NCBI GenBank assembly: GCA_020847435.1
Contig: JADLBX010000035.1
Coordinates: forward strand, 1-64,000
Reading direction: 5' to 3'
Origin: Anaerolineales bacterium
GTDB taxonomy: Bacteria; Chloroflexota; Anaerolineae; Anaerolineales; Villigracilaceae
DNA: 64,000 bases
The translations under genes and the position numbers were made by a program. Positions 49,303 through 57,808 of the stretch are shown here, one piece after another; position 1 is the first letter of the stretch; each line of letters opens with the position of its first letter. Under the pieces are notes generated by a model. It was given only the letters and a program-made list of their open reading frames with translations, ran no database searches and was not told the origin of the DNA.

Positions 49303-50478
49303 ATGACACCCTCCTATTTATCACATCTACAATGCTCCGGATGCGCCAAGGAATATTCCCCGGCAGAAATTCACACCTTCTGTTCGGAATGTCAATCGCC
49401 GCTGCTTTCCATCTATAACCTCGAACAAGCGCGCCAACACGTAGACCGGGATCAAATTTCCAGGCGCCGAAAAGGCATGTGGCGTTGGTCGGAAACGCTT
49501 CCAGTATTTGAACCGGAAAACCAAGTCTTTCTCGGCGAGGGCGATACGCCGTTGCTGCTCCTCTCCACCCTGCAAAAGACGCTCGGGCTCGAGAACTTAT
49601 TCGTAAAAGACGAAAGCAGTAATCCCACCGGGTCGTTCAAAGCGCGAGGGCTCGCTGCGGCAGTGTCCAAAGCCAAAGAGTTGGGCGTGGATAAAGTGAT
49701 CATCCCGACCGCCGGCAACGCAGGCGGCGCGATGGCGGCGTACGCCGCGCGCGCGGGGTTGAAGGCTCTGATCTTCATGCCCAAAGATACGCCGTTTGCC
49801 AATATCGAAGAAAGCCGCATGGCTGGAGCCGAAGTAATCCTTGTGGACGGTTTGATCAGCGACGCGGCCGGCATGGCAGGCATCAAAGCGCGTGAAGAGG
49901 GTTGGTTCGATCTTTCCACGTTCAAAGAGCCGTATCGCGTAGAAGGCAAAAAGATCATGGGGTACGAATTAGCGGAGGCATTCGGCTGGACATTGCCGGA
50001 TGTGATCGTCTACCCCACCGGCGGTGGGACGGGGTTGGTGGGCATGTGGAAGGCGTTCGACGAACTTGAAAAATTAGGCTGGCTCGAAAACACAAAACGT
50101 CCCCGCATGGTTTCCGTTCAGGCTGAAGGGTGCGCCCCGGTGGTGAAAGCGTTCAACAACGGCGTTTCATTCTGCGATTTTTGGACGGGCGCGCACACCA
50201 TCGCATCGGGCTTGCGCGTGCCGAAAAGTTTTGCGGACCATCTTATTTTGCAGGATATTTACGACAGCCAGGGGACCGCCATCGCCGTCAGCGACGAAGC
50301 GATTCTTGAATCGCAGGGACAGCTGGCGCGTGCCGAGGGAATCTTCGCCGCCCCCGAAGGCGCGGCAACCCTCGCCGCGCTGAAAGAGTTGATCTCGCAG
50401 GGTTGGATTCAGAAAGAAGAAAAAATCGTTTTATTCAACACAGGGTCGGGATTGAAATATTTGGATTACAAAGGTTAA
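49303..50478 (+). CDS. Threonine synthase-like PLP enzyme
   Basis: A 391-residue fold-type II PLP enzyme with an N-terminal zinc ribbon (Cys11, Cys14, Cys27, Cys30), Schiff-base Lys113 in PTGSFKARG, phosphate loop TAGNAGG and a GGGTGLVG segment. The layout matches threonine synthase, which converts O-phosphohomoserine to threonine, although the SFKAR form also occurs in other members of the group. It shares the zinc-ribbon/PLP layout of the fusion two genes upstream but lacks a receiver. The ATG 11 nt after receiver B is preferred; a longer frame would overlap that gene. No Shine-Dalgarno sequence, so translational coupling is likely. Confidence 0.85.
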   Translation: MTPSYLSHLQCSGCAKEYSPAEIHTFCSECQSPLLSIYNLEQARQHVDRDQISRRRKGMWRWSETLPVFEPENQVFLGEGDTPLLLLSTLQKTLGLENLFVKDESSNPTGSFKARGLAAAVSKAKELGVDKVIIPTAGNAGGAMAAYAARAGLKALIFMPKDTPFANIEESRMAGAEVILVDGLISDAAGMAGIKAREEGWFDLSTFKEPYRVEGKKIMGYELAEAFGWTLPDVIVYPTGGGTGLVGMWKAFDELEKLGWLENTKRPRMVSVQAEGCAPVVKAFNNGVSFCDFWTGAHTIASGLRVPKSFADHLILQDIYDSQGTAIAVSDEAILESQGQLARAEGIFAAPEGAATLAALKELISQGWIQKEEKIVLFNTGSGLKYLDYKG

Positions 50479-50509
50479 CGTAACGCGACATTCATGTCGC
50501 ACCACAACA

Positions 50510-51148
50510 TCATCCCCCACTCGCAAACGGATTACTCCGCTTCTCCTCCCCCACCGTCGTTTCAGGTCCGTGACCAGAAAGCAAGCGCGTGTTGTCGGGC
50601 AGTGTGAAGATTTGCTCGCGGATGCTTTTTTCGAGGGCGTTCCAATCTCCGCCGGGGAGGTCGGTGCGGCCGACGGAGCCGTTGAAGATGAGGTCGCCGC
50701 AGAAACAGGTCGAGGCGGCGGAAACGTATAAGACGCAGTGACCAGTTGTATGTCCGGGGGTGAAGCGGATTTCAAATTCCACATCGCCAAGTTTCATTTT
50801 CATCCCGTGAACGAAATCAATCGTCGGTTCGGGACCCGGGTCAATATTGAATCCGAACAACGCGGCTCCGCCGCCCGCGCGCCACATCACATGATCGTTC
50901 GGATGCAACGCCACAAGCGGCAACGGGTTTAGCGCGTCCGCGATCTCCGCCGCGCCGCCGATGTGGTCGAAGTGCGCGTGCGTGTACCACAAGTGACCGA
51001 TGCGCCAGCCGCGTTGCTGCGCGGCTTTCAAAATGACGTGACCATCCCACGCGGGATCGATCACTGCGGCTTCTTTCGTTTCCGAGTCTGCAACGAGGTA
51101 CGCGTTCGTTTGGGCGGGACCGAGCGTGAACGAAACGATCTCAAACAT
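50510..51148 (-). CDS. MBL-fold metallo-hydrolase (glyoxalase II-like)
   Basis: A 212-residue metallo-beta-lactamase-fold enzyme with THAHFDHIGG (His57, His59, Asp61, His62), GHTTGH and CGDLIF metal-binding motifs. The overall form is the glyoxalase II/YcbL-like group that hydrolyses thioesters such as lactoylglutathione or related adducts. Its start overlaps the MFS gene end by 8 nt, making it the last gene of a five-gene minus-strand run. The substrate is not established. Confidence 0.88.
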   Translation of the reverse strand: MFEIVSFTLGPAQTNAYLVADSETKEAAVIDPAWDGHVILKAAQQRGWRIGHLWYTHAHFDHIGGAAEIADALNPLPLVALHPNDHVMWRAGGGAALFGFNIDPGPEPTIDFVHGMKMKLGDVEFEIRFTPGHTTGHCVLYVSAASTCFCGDLIFNGSVGRTDLPGGDWNALEKSIREQIFTLPDNTRLLSGHGPETTVGEEKRSNPFASGG

Positions 51149-52262
51149 GGAGCAACCTCCGAGGCACGATGGCGCTGACGATAATGGAAACAGCGATCAA
51201 CGCGATAGCGAGTTGATAAATCAGAAACGGGTCGCGTTCATAGAGCAAGCCAGCCAGCGGCGGCGTGAGAATGAAGATAACGGCATTGGCGGTTTCCATC
51301 ACGCCGTAGGTAAGTCCCATTTGCGATTGATGCACGAGCGAGCGCGCTTGCGCCATCGCCAACGGACGCGAGGCGCGAAATCCGCCGAGCAAAAAATATC
51401 CGAACGCGAGAGTCGGCATGTTCGTACCGCGCCAAATTAGCAAAGCAAACAGAGCCACCATCATCTGCGCGACAACGAAGCCGCGATGCGGCTCGAAGCG
51501 GCTCAACGTGAGCGCGAACAGCGAATTGCCCAGCGCGCCCAACGCGAACACAACTCCGATATTCGAAAGCGACAGGGCGCGCACGTCCTCCAAAAAGTTT
51601 GGCGTGAGCGGCTGGGCGATGTACATGGCAAATACTGCGAACGCCACAACGGCAAGGAATTGTTTCAAACGCGAGTTGTTCAAAAGGTTCACAGGCGGAG
51701 AGTCGGGGTCGTGCCGATCGAGCGGTTGGTTTTGAATCTGCAAAATAAAAAACGTGGACAACACGAACACGCCAGCCGCTATAAAATAAACCGTCCGCAA
51801 ACCGTAGTGGTCGCCGATCCAGCCGCCAGTGAGCGGACCCAGAACCATCCCCATACTGAACGTGGCGGTGTTCATCGAAAGCGCCGCGCCCACCGACAAC
51901 TTTCCGCGCGCGGCAGTGACGTAACTGCCAAGCGGCGAGGAAACAAACGCGGTCAAGCCGTAGCCAAGCATGCCAACAACAAAAAACGGAAGTCCGCGCG
52001 CCAACGCCATCATCACCGTCGAAACCAACCCCGTGAGCCACGCGATCACAAGCAATGGCTTTCGTCCAAACCGATCCGCCAGCCTGCCAGCGGGGATGTG
52101 CGTGATCGCCATCGCCGCGCCGAACGCGCCAAGGATCAACCCGATCTGCGCTTCACTGCTCCCCAATTGTTTAAGATAGATCGGTTGAAAATTAAAAAAC
52201 AATCCTTCGCCAAATCCCCACGTGAACAGGGAAAGGCTGACGAACACAAGATTGCGATTCAA
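51141..52262 (-). CDS. MFS transporter
   Basis: A 373-residue major facilitator with 11-12 helices. The loop-2/3 motif GRLADRFGRKPLL and the first-helix segment FTWGFGEGLFFNFQP are clear. It is closest in form to drug/metabolite exporters (DHA-type), but the substrate cannot be read. It overlaps the esterase gene upstream by 4 nt and the MBL gene downstream by 8 nt, so all three are translationally linked. Confidence 0.88.
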   Translation of the reverse strand: MNRNLVFVSLSLFTWGFGEGLFFNFQPIYLKQLGSSEAQIGLILGAFGAAMAITHIPAGRLADRFGRKPLLVIAWLTGLVSTVMMALARGLPFFVVGMLGYGLTAFVSSPLGSYVTAARGKLSVGAALSMNTATFSMGMVLGPLTGGWIGDHYGLRTVYFIAAGVFVLSTFFILQIQNQPLDRHDPDSPPVNLLNNSRLKQFLAVVAFAVFAMYIAQPLTPNFLEDVRALSLSNIGVVFALGALGNSLFALTLSRFEPHRGFVVAQMMVALFALLIWRGTNMPTLAFGYFLLGGFRASRPLAMAQARSLVHQSQMGLTYGVMETANAVIFILTPPLAGLLYERDPFLIYQLAIALIAVSIIVSAIVPRRLLHV

Positions 52263-53041
52263 TCCTCGCCTCCCACGCGCTGGATGAATTCCAACACCGC
52301 ATCAAACACTTGATGACGAGCCGCATCACGCGTGACGACGTGACCTGACCCGCCAATGGACAGCTTTGTCGCGCCTTTGGCATTCACCAGCGCGGCGTGA
52401 ATCTTTTCCATGTTCTGCGGCAGGACGTAGGTGTCATCGCGCGAGTGCATCAACAGCACTGGAACCTCGATCTTTGGCAATGCCGCGCGCATTTCGAGAA
52501 TCAACTTTTTCAACTCCGCAGTTGACCGAACTGGATTCATCGGATACGAAACCTGCTCGCGATACGCGGCTTGGTCGAACCAACCGCTCCCCGGTTTGCC
52601 TTTCCCTTTTGGAACGTATTTCTTAAACACGCTGACCACATTGAGAAGCCAAATCGGATAATCACGCGGCAAACTATACGGCGTGGATAACGCGACAACT
52701 CCCTCCACTTTCAAGCGCGTGGACATCAACAAGGATAGAATGCCGCCCATCGAAAGCCCGACGAAAACAATCCGATCCGATACGCCGCGCAAAAGATGGC
52801 AGCCGTCTTCGACGGAAGCCATCCAATCCGTGTAGCGCGAACGGATCATATCCTCGGGCGCGGTCGCGTGACCGAAAAGCCGAATGCCGAGGCAGGTGAA
52901 CCCATGCTGGTTCAAAAATTCCCCCAGCCAACGCATCTCCTTGGGCGTTCCAGTAAATCCGTGAACGAGCAGGCAGGCAGGTTTGGCGGAGTCGCCTAAA
53001 AAGAAAAACGGCTCAGCCGTTTCAATGATTTGATTGGACAT
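52259..53041 (-). CDS. Alpha/beta hydrolase (carboxylesterase/monoacylglycerol lipase-like)
   Basis: A 260-residue alpha/beta hydrolase with an HGFTGTPKEM oxyanion region, nucleophile Ser97 in GLSMGG, acid Asp in MHSRDDTYV and His in GGSGHVVTRD. This fits the Est30/monoacylglycerol lipase group acting on short esters or lipids. The start MSNQIIE is chosen over a longer frame that is basic and antisense to the neighbouring gene. It lies 14 nt after tag. Confidence 0.87.
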   Translation of the reverse strand: MSNQIIETAEPFFFLGDSAKPACLLVHGFTGTPKEMRWLGEFLNQHGFTCLGIRLFGHATAPEDMIRSRYTDWMASVEDGCHLLRGVSDRIVFVGLSMGGILSLLMSTRLKVEGVVALSTPYSLPRDYPIWLLNVVSVFKKYVPKGKGKPGSGWFDQAAYREQVSYPMNPVRSTAELKKLILEMRAALPKIEVPVLLMHSRDDTYVLPQNMEKIHAALVNAKGATKLSIGGSGHVVTRDAARHQVFDAVLEFIQRVGGED

Positions 53042-53055
53042 GTCATGATTATAGA

Positions 53056-53604
53056 CTATCTGCGGCGCATCCACGCGGGACGCAGCGAGGCGACCTTTTT
53101 GTAGATCGGGCAACCTTTCGCGTGCGCGCCCGCCAAATACCCCGTAGACATGAGGAACTCGTTCACGATCTCGCCGCCGGTGAAGACGAACGTCTTCTTG
53201 AACAACTTCACCCATTCATCTTTCGTCAACGGGTGATGCGCGTCAAGCCAGCCTTTGAACGACCCGTATTCCTTTTGCAGTTTCTGAATCCGTTTGGCGT
53301 TCTCGATCGCGGCATTGACCTTGAGGCGGTTGCGGATGATTCCCGCATCGGCAAGCAGACGCGCGCGGTCTTTTTCTCCGAACTTCGCCACTTTCGCAAT
53401 GTCAAACCCGCGATAGGCTTTGCGAAAGTTATCTGCTTTTTTGAGAATCGTGATCCATGAAAGTCCCGCCTGATTGATTTCAAGGATTAGTCGCTCGAAA
53501 AGTTGATTATCATCATCAAGCGGAAAGCCATATTGGGTGTCGTGGTAATTCTTGTTGAAGAGGTCTTCGGGGTGTGCTTTGACGTATTCGCAATAGGTGG
53601 TCAT
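53056..53604 (-). CDS. tag: DNA-3-methyladenine glycosylase I
   Basis: A 182-residue base-excision enzyme of the Tag family. N-terminal CEYVKAHPEDLFNKNYHDTQYGFPL (quoted in part: YHDTQYGFP), a central FERLILEINQAGLSWITIL helix with the catalytic-pocket Glu, and a C-terminal zinc site (AHAKGCPIY). It removes alkylated adenine from DNA. Its start overlaps the TfoX-C gene by 4 nt. Signature strong; length normal. Confidence 0.94.
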   Translation of the reverse strand: MTTYCEYVKAHPEDLFNKNYHDTQYGFPLDDDNQLFERLILEINQAGLSWITILKKADNFRKAYRGFDIAKVAKFGEKDRARLLADAGIIRNRLKVNAAIENAKRIQKLQKEYGSFKGWLDAHHPLTKDEWVKLFKKTFVFTGGEIVNEFLMSTGYLAGAHAKGCPIYKKVASLRPAWMRRR

Positions 53605-53834
53605 TTTTCGACTTCCTTCAGCAATTGATTCTTGATGTCCTGCGGTAATTCATCCCAACGAATACCCAACAACGCGGCTTGCAAGCCCCACAGCATATTG
53701 AGCGTCACCCTCTCCGGGTACGCGGCTTTGACGCGCCTGTACGTTTCGACAACGCCGAGCCGCGCAACGTCATCCAGCGTGTGCACGCCGATCGAGGCGA
53801 GCCACTCAGCGCTTTTGGGTCCGAGGTGTTTCAT
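53601..53834 (-). CDS. TfoX C-terminal domain protein
   Basis: A 77-residue helix-hairpin-helix-type protein matching the TfoX C-terminal domain (LGPKSAEWLASIGVHTLDDVARLG, quoted in part: GPKSAEWLASIGVHTLDDV). Full TfoX proteins regulate competence; free-standing C-terminal domains are common and of unknown role. It is the first gene of the run leading into tag, with a 4-nt overlap. Possibly a DNA-binding helper of the glycosylase. Confidence 0.88.
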   Translation of the reverse strand: MKHLGPKSAEWLASIGVHTLDDVARLGVVETYRRVKAAYPERVTLNMLWGLQAALLGIRWDELPQDIKNQLLKEVEK

Positions 53835-53849
53835 AATAAGAAGGTTTTG

Positions 53850-54062
53850 TCAATCTCCCTTCCATGTAGATATCCAATGCGAGCGATTATTCTTGAGCCA
53901 GTCATCGCCGATATCCGTTCGATCAGCCCACATGCCAAACACAGCGCGCAACTTCTCACCTCTTTCGGTAGACAATTTGACTCGTCGGACGCGTCTATTT
54001 CTGCGTAAAACTCCCGCAACACTTTCAATTTTTTTGGTTGATGACAGACGCTTGTTGAACAT
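53850..54062 (-). CDS. Small antitoxin-like protein, no partner adjacent
   Basis: A 70-residue, strongly basic N-terminal half (FNKRLSSTKKIESVAGVLRRNRRVRRV) followed by an FGMWADRTDIGDDWLKNN tail. The tail resembles the C-terminus of several VapB-like antitoxins, where Trp and acidic residues block the PIN toxin. CGGAGAAATT before the ATG is a good ribosome binding site, which supports a real gene. No PIN toxin gene lies next to it; the closest candidates are distant. It may be an orphan antitoxin, or an unrelated small protein. Confidence 0.5.
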   Translation of the reverse strand: MFNKRLSSTKKIESVAGVLRRNRRVRRVKLSTERGEKLRAVFGMWADRTDIGDDWLKNNRSHWISTWKGD

Positions 54063-54120
54063 AATTTCTCCGGGTTGTTATTCTTAATCCACGACGGTGA
54101 TACTCAAGGCTGACGCTACG

Positions 54121-54576
54121 TCACAGATAAATCTGCATGATGGGCAAAAGCCGCGGCTGCCCATCCACTTCGGATTGTCGTTCGCCGATCTTCCTCATCC
54201 CCATTTTCTCATAAAATCCCATCGCGTTAGGATCCGCTTCCAGTTGCAGGAATTTGTATCCGCGCTGACGCGCCTGATCAACGGCGTGAAGGAATAATTC
54301 CTTGCCTACTCCCCTGCCAATGTATTCAGGCAGAACCCAGAGATTTTCGACCCATGCGATTCCATCTTTGTCTTGCAATGTGTAAAACGCGATTGGAACA
54401 CCGTCCCTATCGGCGACCCAACTCTCGTTATCTTTGAAATATTCGGCGGTAAAAGTTAATTGCGGTTTCCACAACTCCAACCACCGAGCGGGATACTTCC
54501 AATGCGCTTTGGCAGAGAAAGCAATTTGAGATAGCCGATCGGCTTCATTGGGATTCGCAGAGCGGATTTTAATCAT
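54121..54576 (-). CDS. GNAT-family N-acetyltransferase
   Basis: A 151-residue GNAT protein. The acetyl-CoA site is visible as LPEYIGRGVGKELFLHAVD (Q/RxxGxG/A form), with a C-terminal NAMGFYEKMGMRKIG motif. The acceptor is unknown. The start MIKIRSA is chosen because a TATACA box lies 8 nt upstream on this strand; a longer frame runs across that promoter. Divergent from the AT-rich membrane gene, with which it shares the TATA core. Confidence 0.87.
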   Translation of the reverse strand: MIKIRSANPNEADRLSQIAFSAKAHWKYPARWLELWKPQLTFTAEYFKDNESWVADRDGVPIAFYTLQDKDGIAWVENLWVLPEYIGRGVGKELFLHAVDQARQRGYKFLQLEADPNAMGFYEKMGMRKIGERQSEVDGQPRLLPIMQIYL

Positions 54577-54584
54577 TTGGTTAA

Positions 54585-54592
54585 TGTATAAT
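54585..54592. promoter_or_regulatory. Overlapping divergent -10 boxes
   Basis: Plus strand TATAAT at 54587-54592 serves the membrane gene, with a leader of roughly 35 nt. Minus strand TATACA at 54590-54585 lies 8 nt before the acetyltransferase ATG. The central TATA is shared. Confidence 0.5.
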
Positions 54593-54630
54593 GATTCTGG
54601 GCAATGATGGATTAGCAAATAAAGGTAAAC

Positions 54631-56613
54631 ATGAAACTGTCTTCTCAAATCATTTGGCTGAGTTTAACAATTATACTCGGCATAGAAATAAGCTTCCCAT
54701 TTCCGCTTATCGCCGGGAATATCGATCTGGCATGGTTGCGGATTTTTTCGACATTTATATTGTACTTTTTTATTGTCACCTCGGCGCTGGGGATCGGAAT
54801 AAAACTGATCGGTCAATATAACGAGTTATCCGCGCTCGAAAAATTCCCCCTCTCGCTTATTTTGGGATTTGCCGTAATATCAAACGGCATTCTTATTTTG
54901 GGTCTCATAGGGCAACTAAATCCAATCGCCATTTATGCTTGGGGCGCAATTTGCGGGTTCATCGCTTCATTTGAATGGCAAAAAATAATTCCAATTTTGT
55001 GGGACAAAACATCTTCCCTGAAGCAAAACTATTTTACAAAGTTCCAGGGTATAGAACGAACGCTCCTTTCCATTTGCGGTTTATGTTTAGTTTTGACGAT
55101 AGTCATGGCGTTGACCCCCATTCGAGACTATGACGCCCTCATGTATCACCTTGAAATTCCCCAACTGCTCCTGGGACAAGGCAAATATTTTTTTGACCCA
55201 GAGTTCTATCGCCTCTCATACCCTGCGTTGACGGAAATGTTGTTCATGATCGGCATCGCCTTCCGCCTCGATATTTTTGCTCAATGGATCAGCCTCACGT
55301 ATTGCGTTATCTTTTTTATCAGCGTCTACGCTTATGGAAGGCGGTTTTTCAATTCAAGCGTTGGGGTTTTAGCAGTCTGCATCTTGGCTGGGAATCCCGC
55401 CTTCCCAATCTATGCCGCGTCGCCCAGTAACGACTATTCGTGGGCAAGTTATGATTTCTGGTGTCTGTTCGCTCTTTCCATTTGGCTATCCGGGCGCAAA
55501 CAGGATCGCCAACGCAAGTTTCTCTTTCTGGCCGCCATACTGGCTGGGCTAGCCGCAAGCACAAAATATCTAGCCTTACCATTTGTTGGTATTACAGGCT
55601 TTCTGGTGGCAACACAAACGATTAAAAACGGGAACGGCATCGGAAAAGAATTCCTCCGGAATATATCAATATTTGGGCTTACCGCGCTCGTTGTCGCGTC
55701 GCTATGGTATCTAAAAAATTTGGTTTGGACTGGCAACCCATTCTATCCTCTTATTTTTGGCGGACCGGGTTGGGATACTCTTCAGCAAAACTTGTTCAAC
55801 GACTATATGGGCAGTTTTGGCGCCGGAGGAACCCTAAAAGCCTACCTAATGACCCCAATAAACGTCTATCTTGAACAGTCTCGCTTCGCGACTCTGTCGC
55901 TTGAAATCGTTCATCCTGTACTATGGCTAGGGTTTGCGATCATTTTAACAAAGGAATGGAAAAAACATGATCTGGTGGTTATCTATTCCATAGTAGGCTT
56001 CGTTTTTTGGAGCGTCGGCATGAATGTGATCCGTTTTCTGCTTCCGCTTTCGGGCTGCCTCGCTCTATTATCATCGCAGGTCATTTCAACGTTCCCTCGC
56101 ACCCTCAAACATTTTATATCGACAATTTTCATCGGGGGATTTATGGTGATTACGCTTATCTATCAGATCAACGAAATTCGCAGCGCCGACACGCTGAGTT
56201 ATCTGATCGGCAAAATATCCGCTTCGGAATTTCTTGAAAAGAATGTTTATGACTACAAAACGACAGAATTTATTCTAGAAACCCTGAGCGATTCGGATCG
56301 CGTACTTTACCTATGGTCAGGACAGGGTTACTACTGTAATTCGCGTTGCCTGCCAGACGACGAACAATCCATTGCGATTCGTTTAAGTATGAATTCTCCC
56401 ATACCGGAGACGTTGGCTTATCAATTACGCTCAAAGGGTATCACCCACATTCTACTAGGACGGCCCGACGCGTATTGGTTCATCAGCCTGCACGACCCGC
56501 GACATCTTCACCGGAAAGCGCTGGATTATTTTGAAAACGTTTTCCTGCCAACCTGCGGAAAATCCATATACCAGGATAATCTAATCGAGTTATATCAATT
56601 AACCTGCCCATAG
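54631..56613 (+). CDS. AT-rich polytopic membrane glycosyltransferase-like protein
   Basis: A 660-residue membrane protein with about 12-13 helices and a soluble C-terminal part. The first long loop contains IRDYDALMYHLEIPQLLLGQG, similar to GT-C enzymes in which an Asp lies in the first extracellular loop; the C-terminal segment has DPRHLHRKALDYF. It probably transfers a sugar from a lipid carrier, but no donor or acceptor is known. Base composition and codon use are more AT-rich than the flanks, a sign of horizontal acquisition. AAAGGTAAAC precedes the ATG. Confidence 0.7.
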   Translation: MKLSSQIIWLSLTIILGIEISFPFPLIAGNIDLAWLRIFSTFILYFFIVTSALGIGIKLIGQYNELSALEKFPLSLILGFAVISNGILILGLIGQLNPIAIYAWGAICGFIASFEWQKIIPILWDKTSSLKQNYFTKFQGIERTLLSICGLCLVLTIVMALTPIRDYDALMYHLEIPQLLLGQGKYFFDPEFYRLSYPALTEMLFMIGIAFRLDIFAQWISLTYCVIFFISVYAYGRRFFNSSVGVLAVCILAGNPAFPIYAASPSNDYSWASYDFWCLFALSIWLSGRKQDRQRKFLFLAAILAGLAASTKYLALPFVGITGFLVATQTIKNGNGIGKEFLRNISIFGLTALVVASLWYLKNLVWTGNPFYPLIFGGPGWDTLQQNLFNDYMGSFGAGGTLKAYLMTPINVYLEQSRFATLSLEIVHPVLWLGFAIILTKEWKKHDLVVIYSIVGFVFWSVGMNVIRFLLPLSGCLALLSSQVISTFPRTLKHFISTIFIGGFMVITLIYQINEIRSADTLSYLIGKISASEFLEKNVYDYKTTEFILETLSDSDRVLYLWSGQGYYCNSRCLPDDEQSIAIRLSMNSPIPETLAYQLRSKGITHILLGRPDAYWFISLHDPRHLHRKALDYFENVFLPTCGKSIYQDNLIELYQLTCP

Positions 56614-56634
56614 TTAATATAAGACGTAGAACAA

Positions 56635-57744
56635 TTATCCCAATACTCTGATCTCCCTCGGCATATCGGACAACACATCCGCGCCGGTTTCGGTGATGAC
56701 AACATTGTCCTCGATCCGCACGCCGTTTCGACCGGGCAGGTAGATGCCGGGCTCAACCGTGAACGCCATGCCGGGTTCGAGCAGTTGCATATTGTCGCCG
56801 CGCATGTACGGATCCTCGTGACCTTCCATGCCGATGCCATGACCCGTACGATGCGTGAAATATTTTCCATAGCCCGATTTTTCGATCATATCTCGCGCGG
56901 CTTTGTCCACGTTCGCGCATGGGACGCCGGGCTTCGCCGCCGCTCGCCCCGCCGCGTTCGCTTCCTGCACAATTTGGTGAATCTTTTTATATTCCTCGTC
57001 CACTTCGCCGACGGCAAACGTGCGCGTCAAATCGGAGATGTAACCGCCATACGCCGCGCCCCAATCCACGACGAGCAAATCGCCCGCTTGCAATTTTCTA
57101 TCCGATGGCGAGGCGTGCGGATTGGCTGAGTTCGGTCCCGATGAAACAATTGGCGCGAACGGCATTTCAGGCTCCGACCCATGCTTGAACAACTGCATCA
57201 CCAACTCGGCCGACAATTCTTTTTCGGTCATGCCGATCTTGATGGATGGAAGAACCGCTTCAAGCGCGGACTGGGCGATCTGCACCGCCCGCCTCATCGC
57301 CTCCACCTCCGATTTGTCTTTCCGCAGACGCAGTTGCGCGAGGATATCGCTCGCGTCGGGGAAGTCCGCTTCGGGCGCGCCGCTCTTGACGTGACGGAAT
57401 TCCAGCAGACGCAGTTGACGCGGCTCGACGCCGATCCGCTTCCCATCCAGACCTAACGCCTGCGCCGCCTTGCGGAATGCCGCGTCCCATTCGGAGGGAT
57501 TTTCAGGATACGCAAAAACTTGAAGTTTATAAGGAAGGTTTGCAACTTTCTGCATTTCCAATTCGGGAATCACAATCGCGGGGGCTTGGTCTTTCGCGTA
57601 AAACAAAACGACGGGTCGCTCCATCAGGTGAAAGTCCAACCCAGTGAGGTACTTGAGGGTTGGACCCGGATTCAGGATAACTGAATCAAGTTCCCCCGTC
57701 CGAAGTGAAGCGTTTAGTTTATCCAAGCGAGATTGATGAGTCAT
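56635..57744 (-). CDS. M24-family Xaa-Pro peptidase
   Basis: A 369-residue aminopeptidase P/prolidase-type enzyme. The creatinase N-terminal domain is followed by the M24 domain with metal ligands in VVDWG, SDLTRT, HRTGHGIG, VEPGIY and EDNVV. It cleaves Xaa-Pro bonds in the cytosol. The start MTHQSRLD is used; a longer frame reads through a CAGTTGAACTG palindrome and is rejected. Convergent with the AT-rich membrane gene, 21 nt between stops. Confidence 0.92.
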   Translation of the reverse strand: MTHQSRLDKLNASLRTGELDSVILNPGPTLKYLTGLDFHLMERPVVLFYAKDQAPAIVIPELEMQKVANLPYKLQVFAYPENPSEWDAAFRKAAQALGLDGKRIGVEPRQLRLLEFRHVKSGAPEADFPDASDILAQLRLRKDKSEVEAMRRAVQIAQSALEAVLPSIKIGMTEKELSAELVMQLFKHGSEPEMPFAPIVSSGPNSANPHASPSDRKLQAGDLLVVDWGAAYGGYISDLTRTFAVGEVDEEYKKIHQIVQEANAAGRAAAKPGVPCANVDKAARDMIEKSGYGKYFTHRTGHGIGMEGHEDPYMRGDNMQLLEPGMAFTVEPGIYLPGRNGVRIEDNVVITETGADVLSDMPREIRVLG

Positions 57745-57770
57745 GTGAGTCTCCAAATGGTAGATCTTGA

Positions 57771-57797
57771 TCGTCCAGCAGTTGAACTGCTGGACGA
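57771..57797. repeat. Palindromic repeat, CAGTTGAACTG family, copy 3
   Basis: Arms TCGTCCAGCAGTT and AACTGCTGGACGA (13 bp) around one G. It lies between the SDR and M24 genes. Its arm bases differ from copies 1 and 2 in matched pairs. Confidence 0.88.
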
Positions 57798-57808
57798 ACG
57801 AAAAGATA

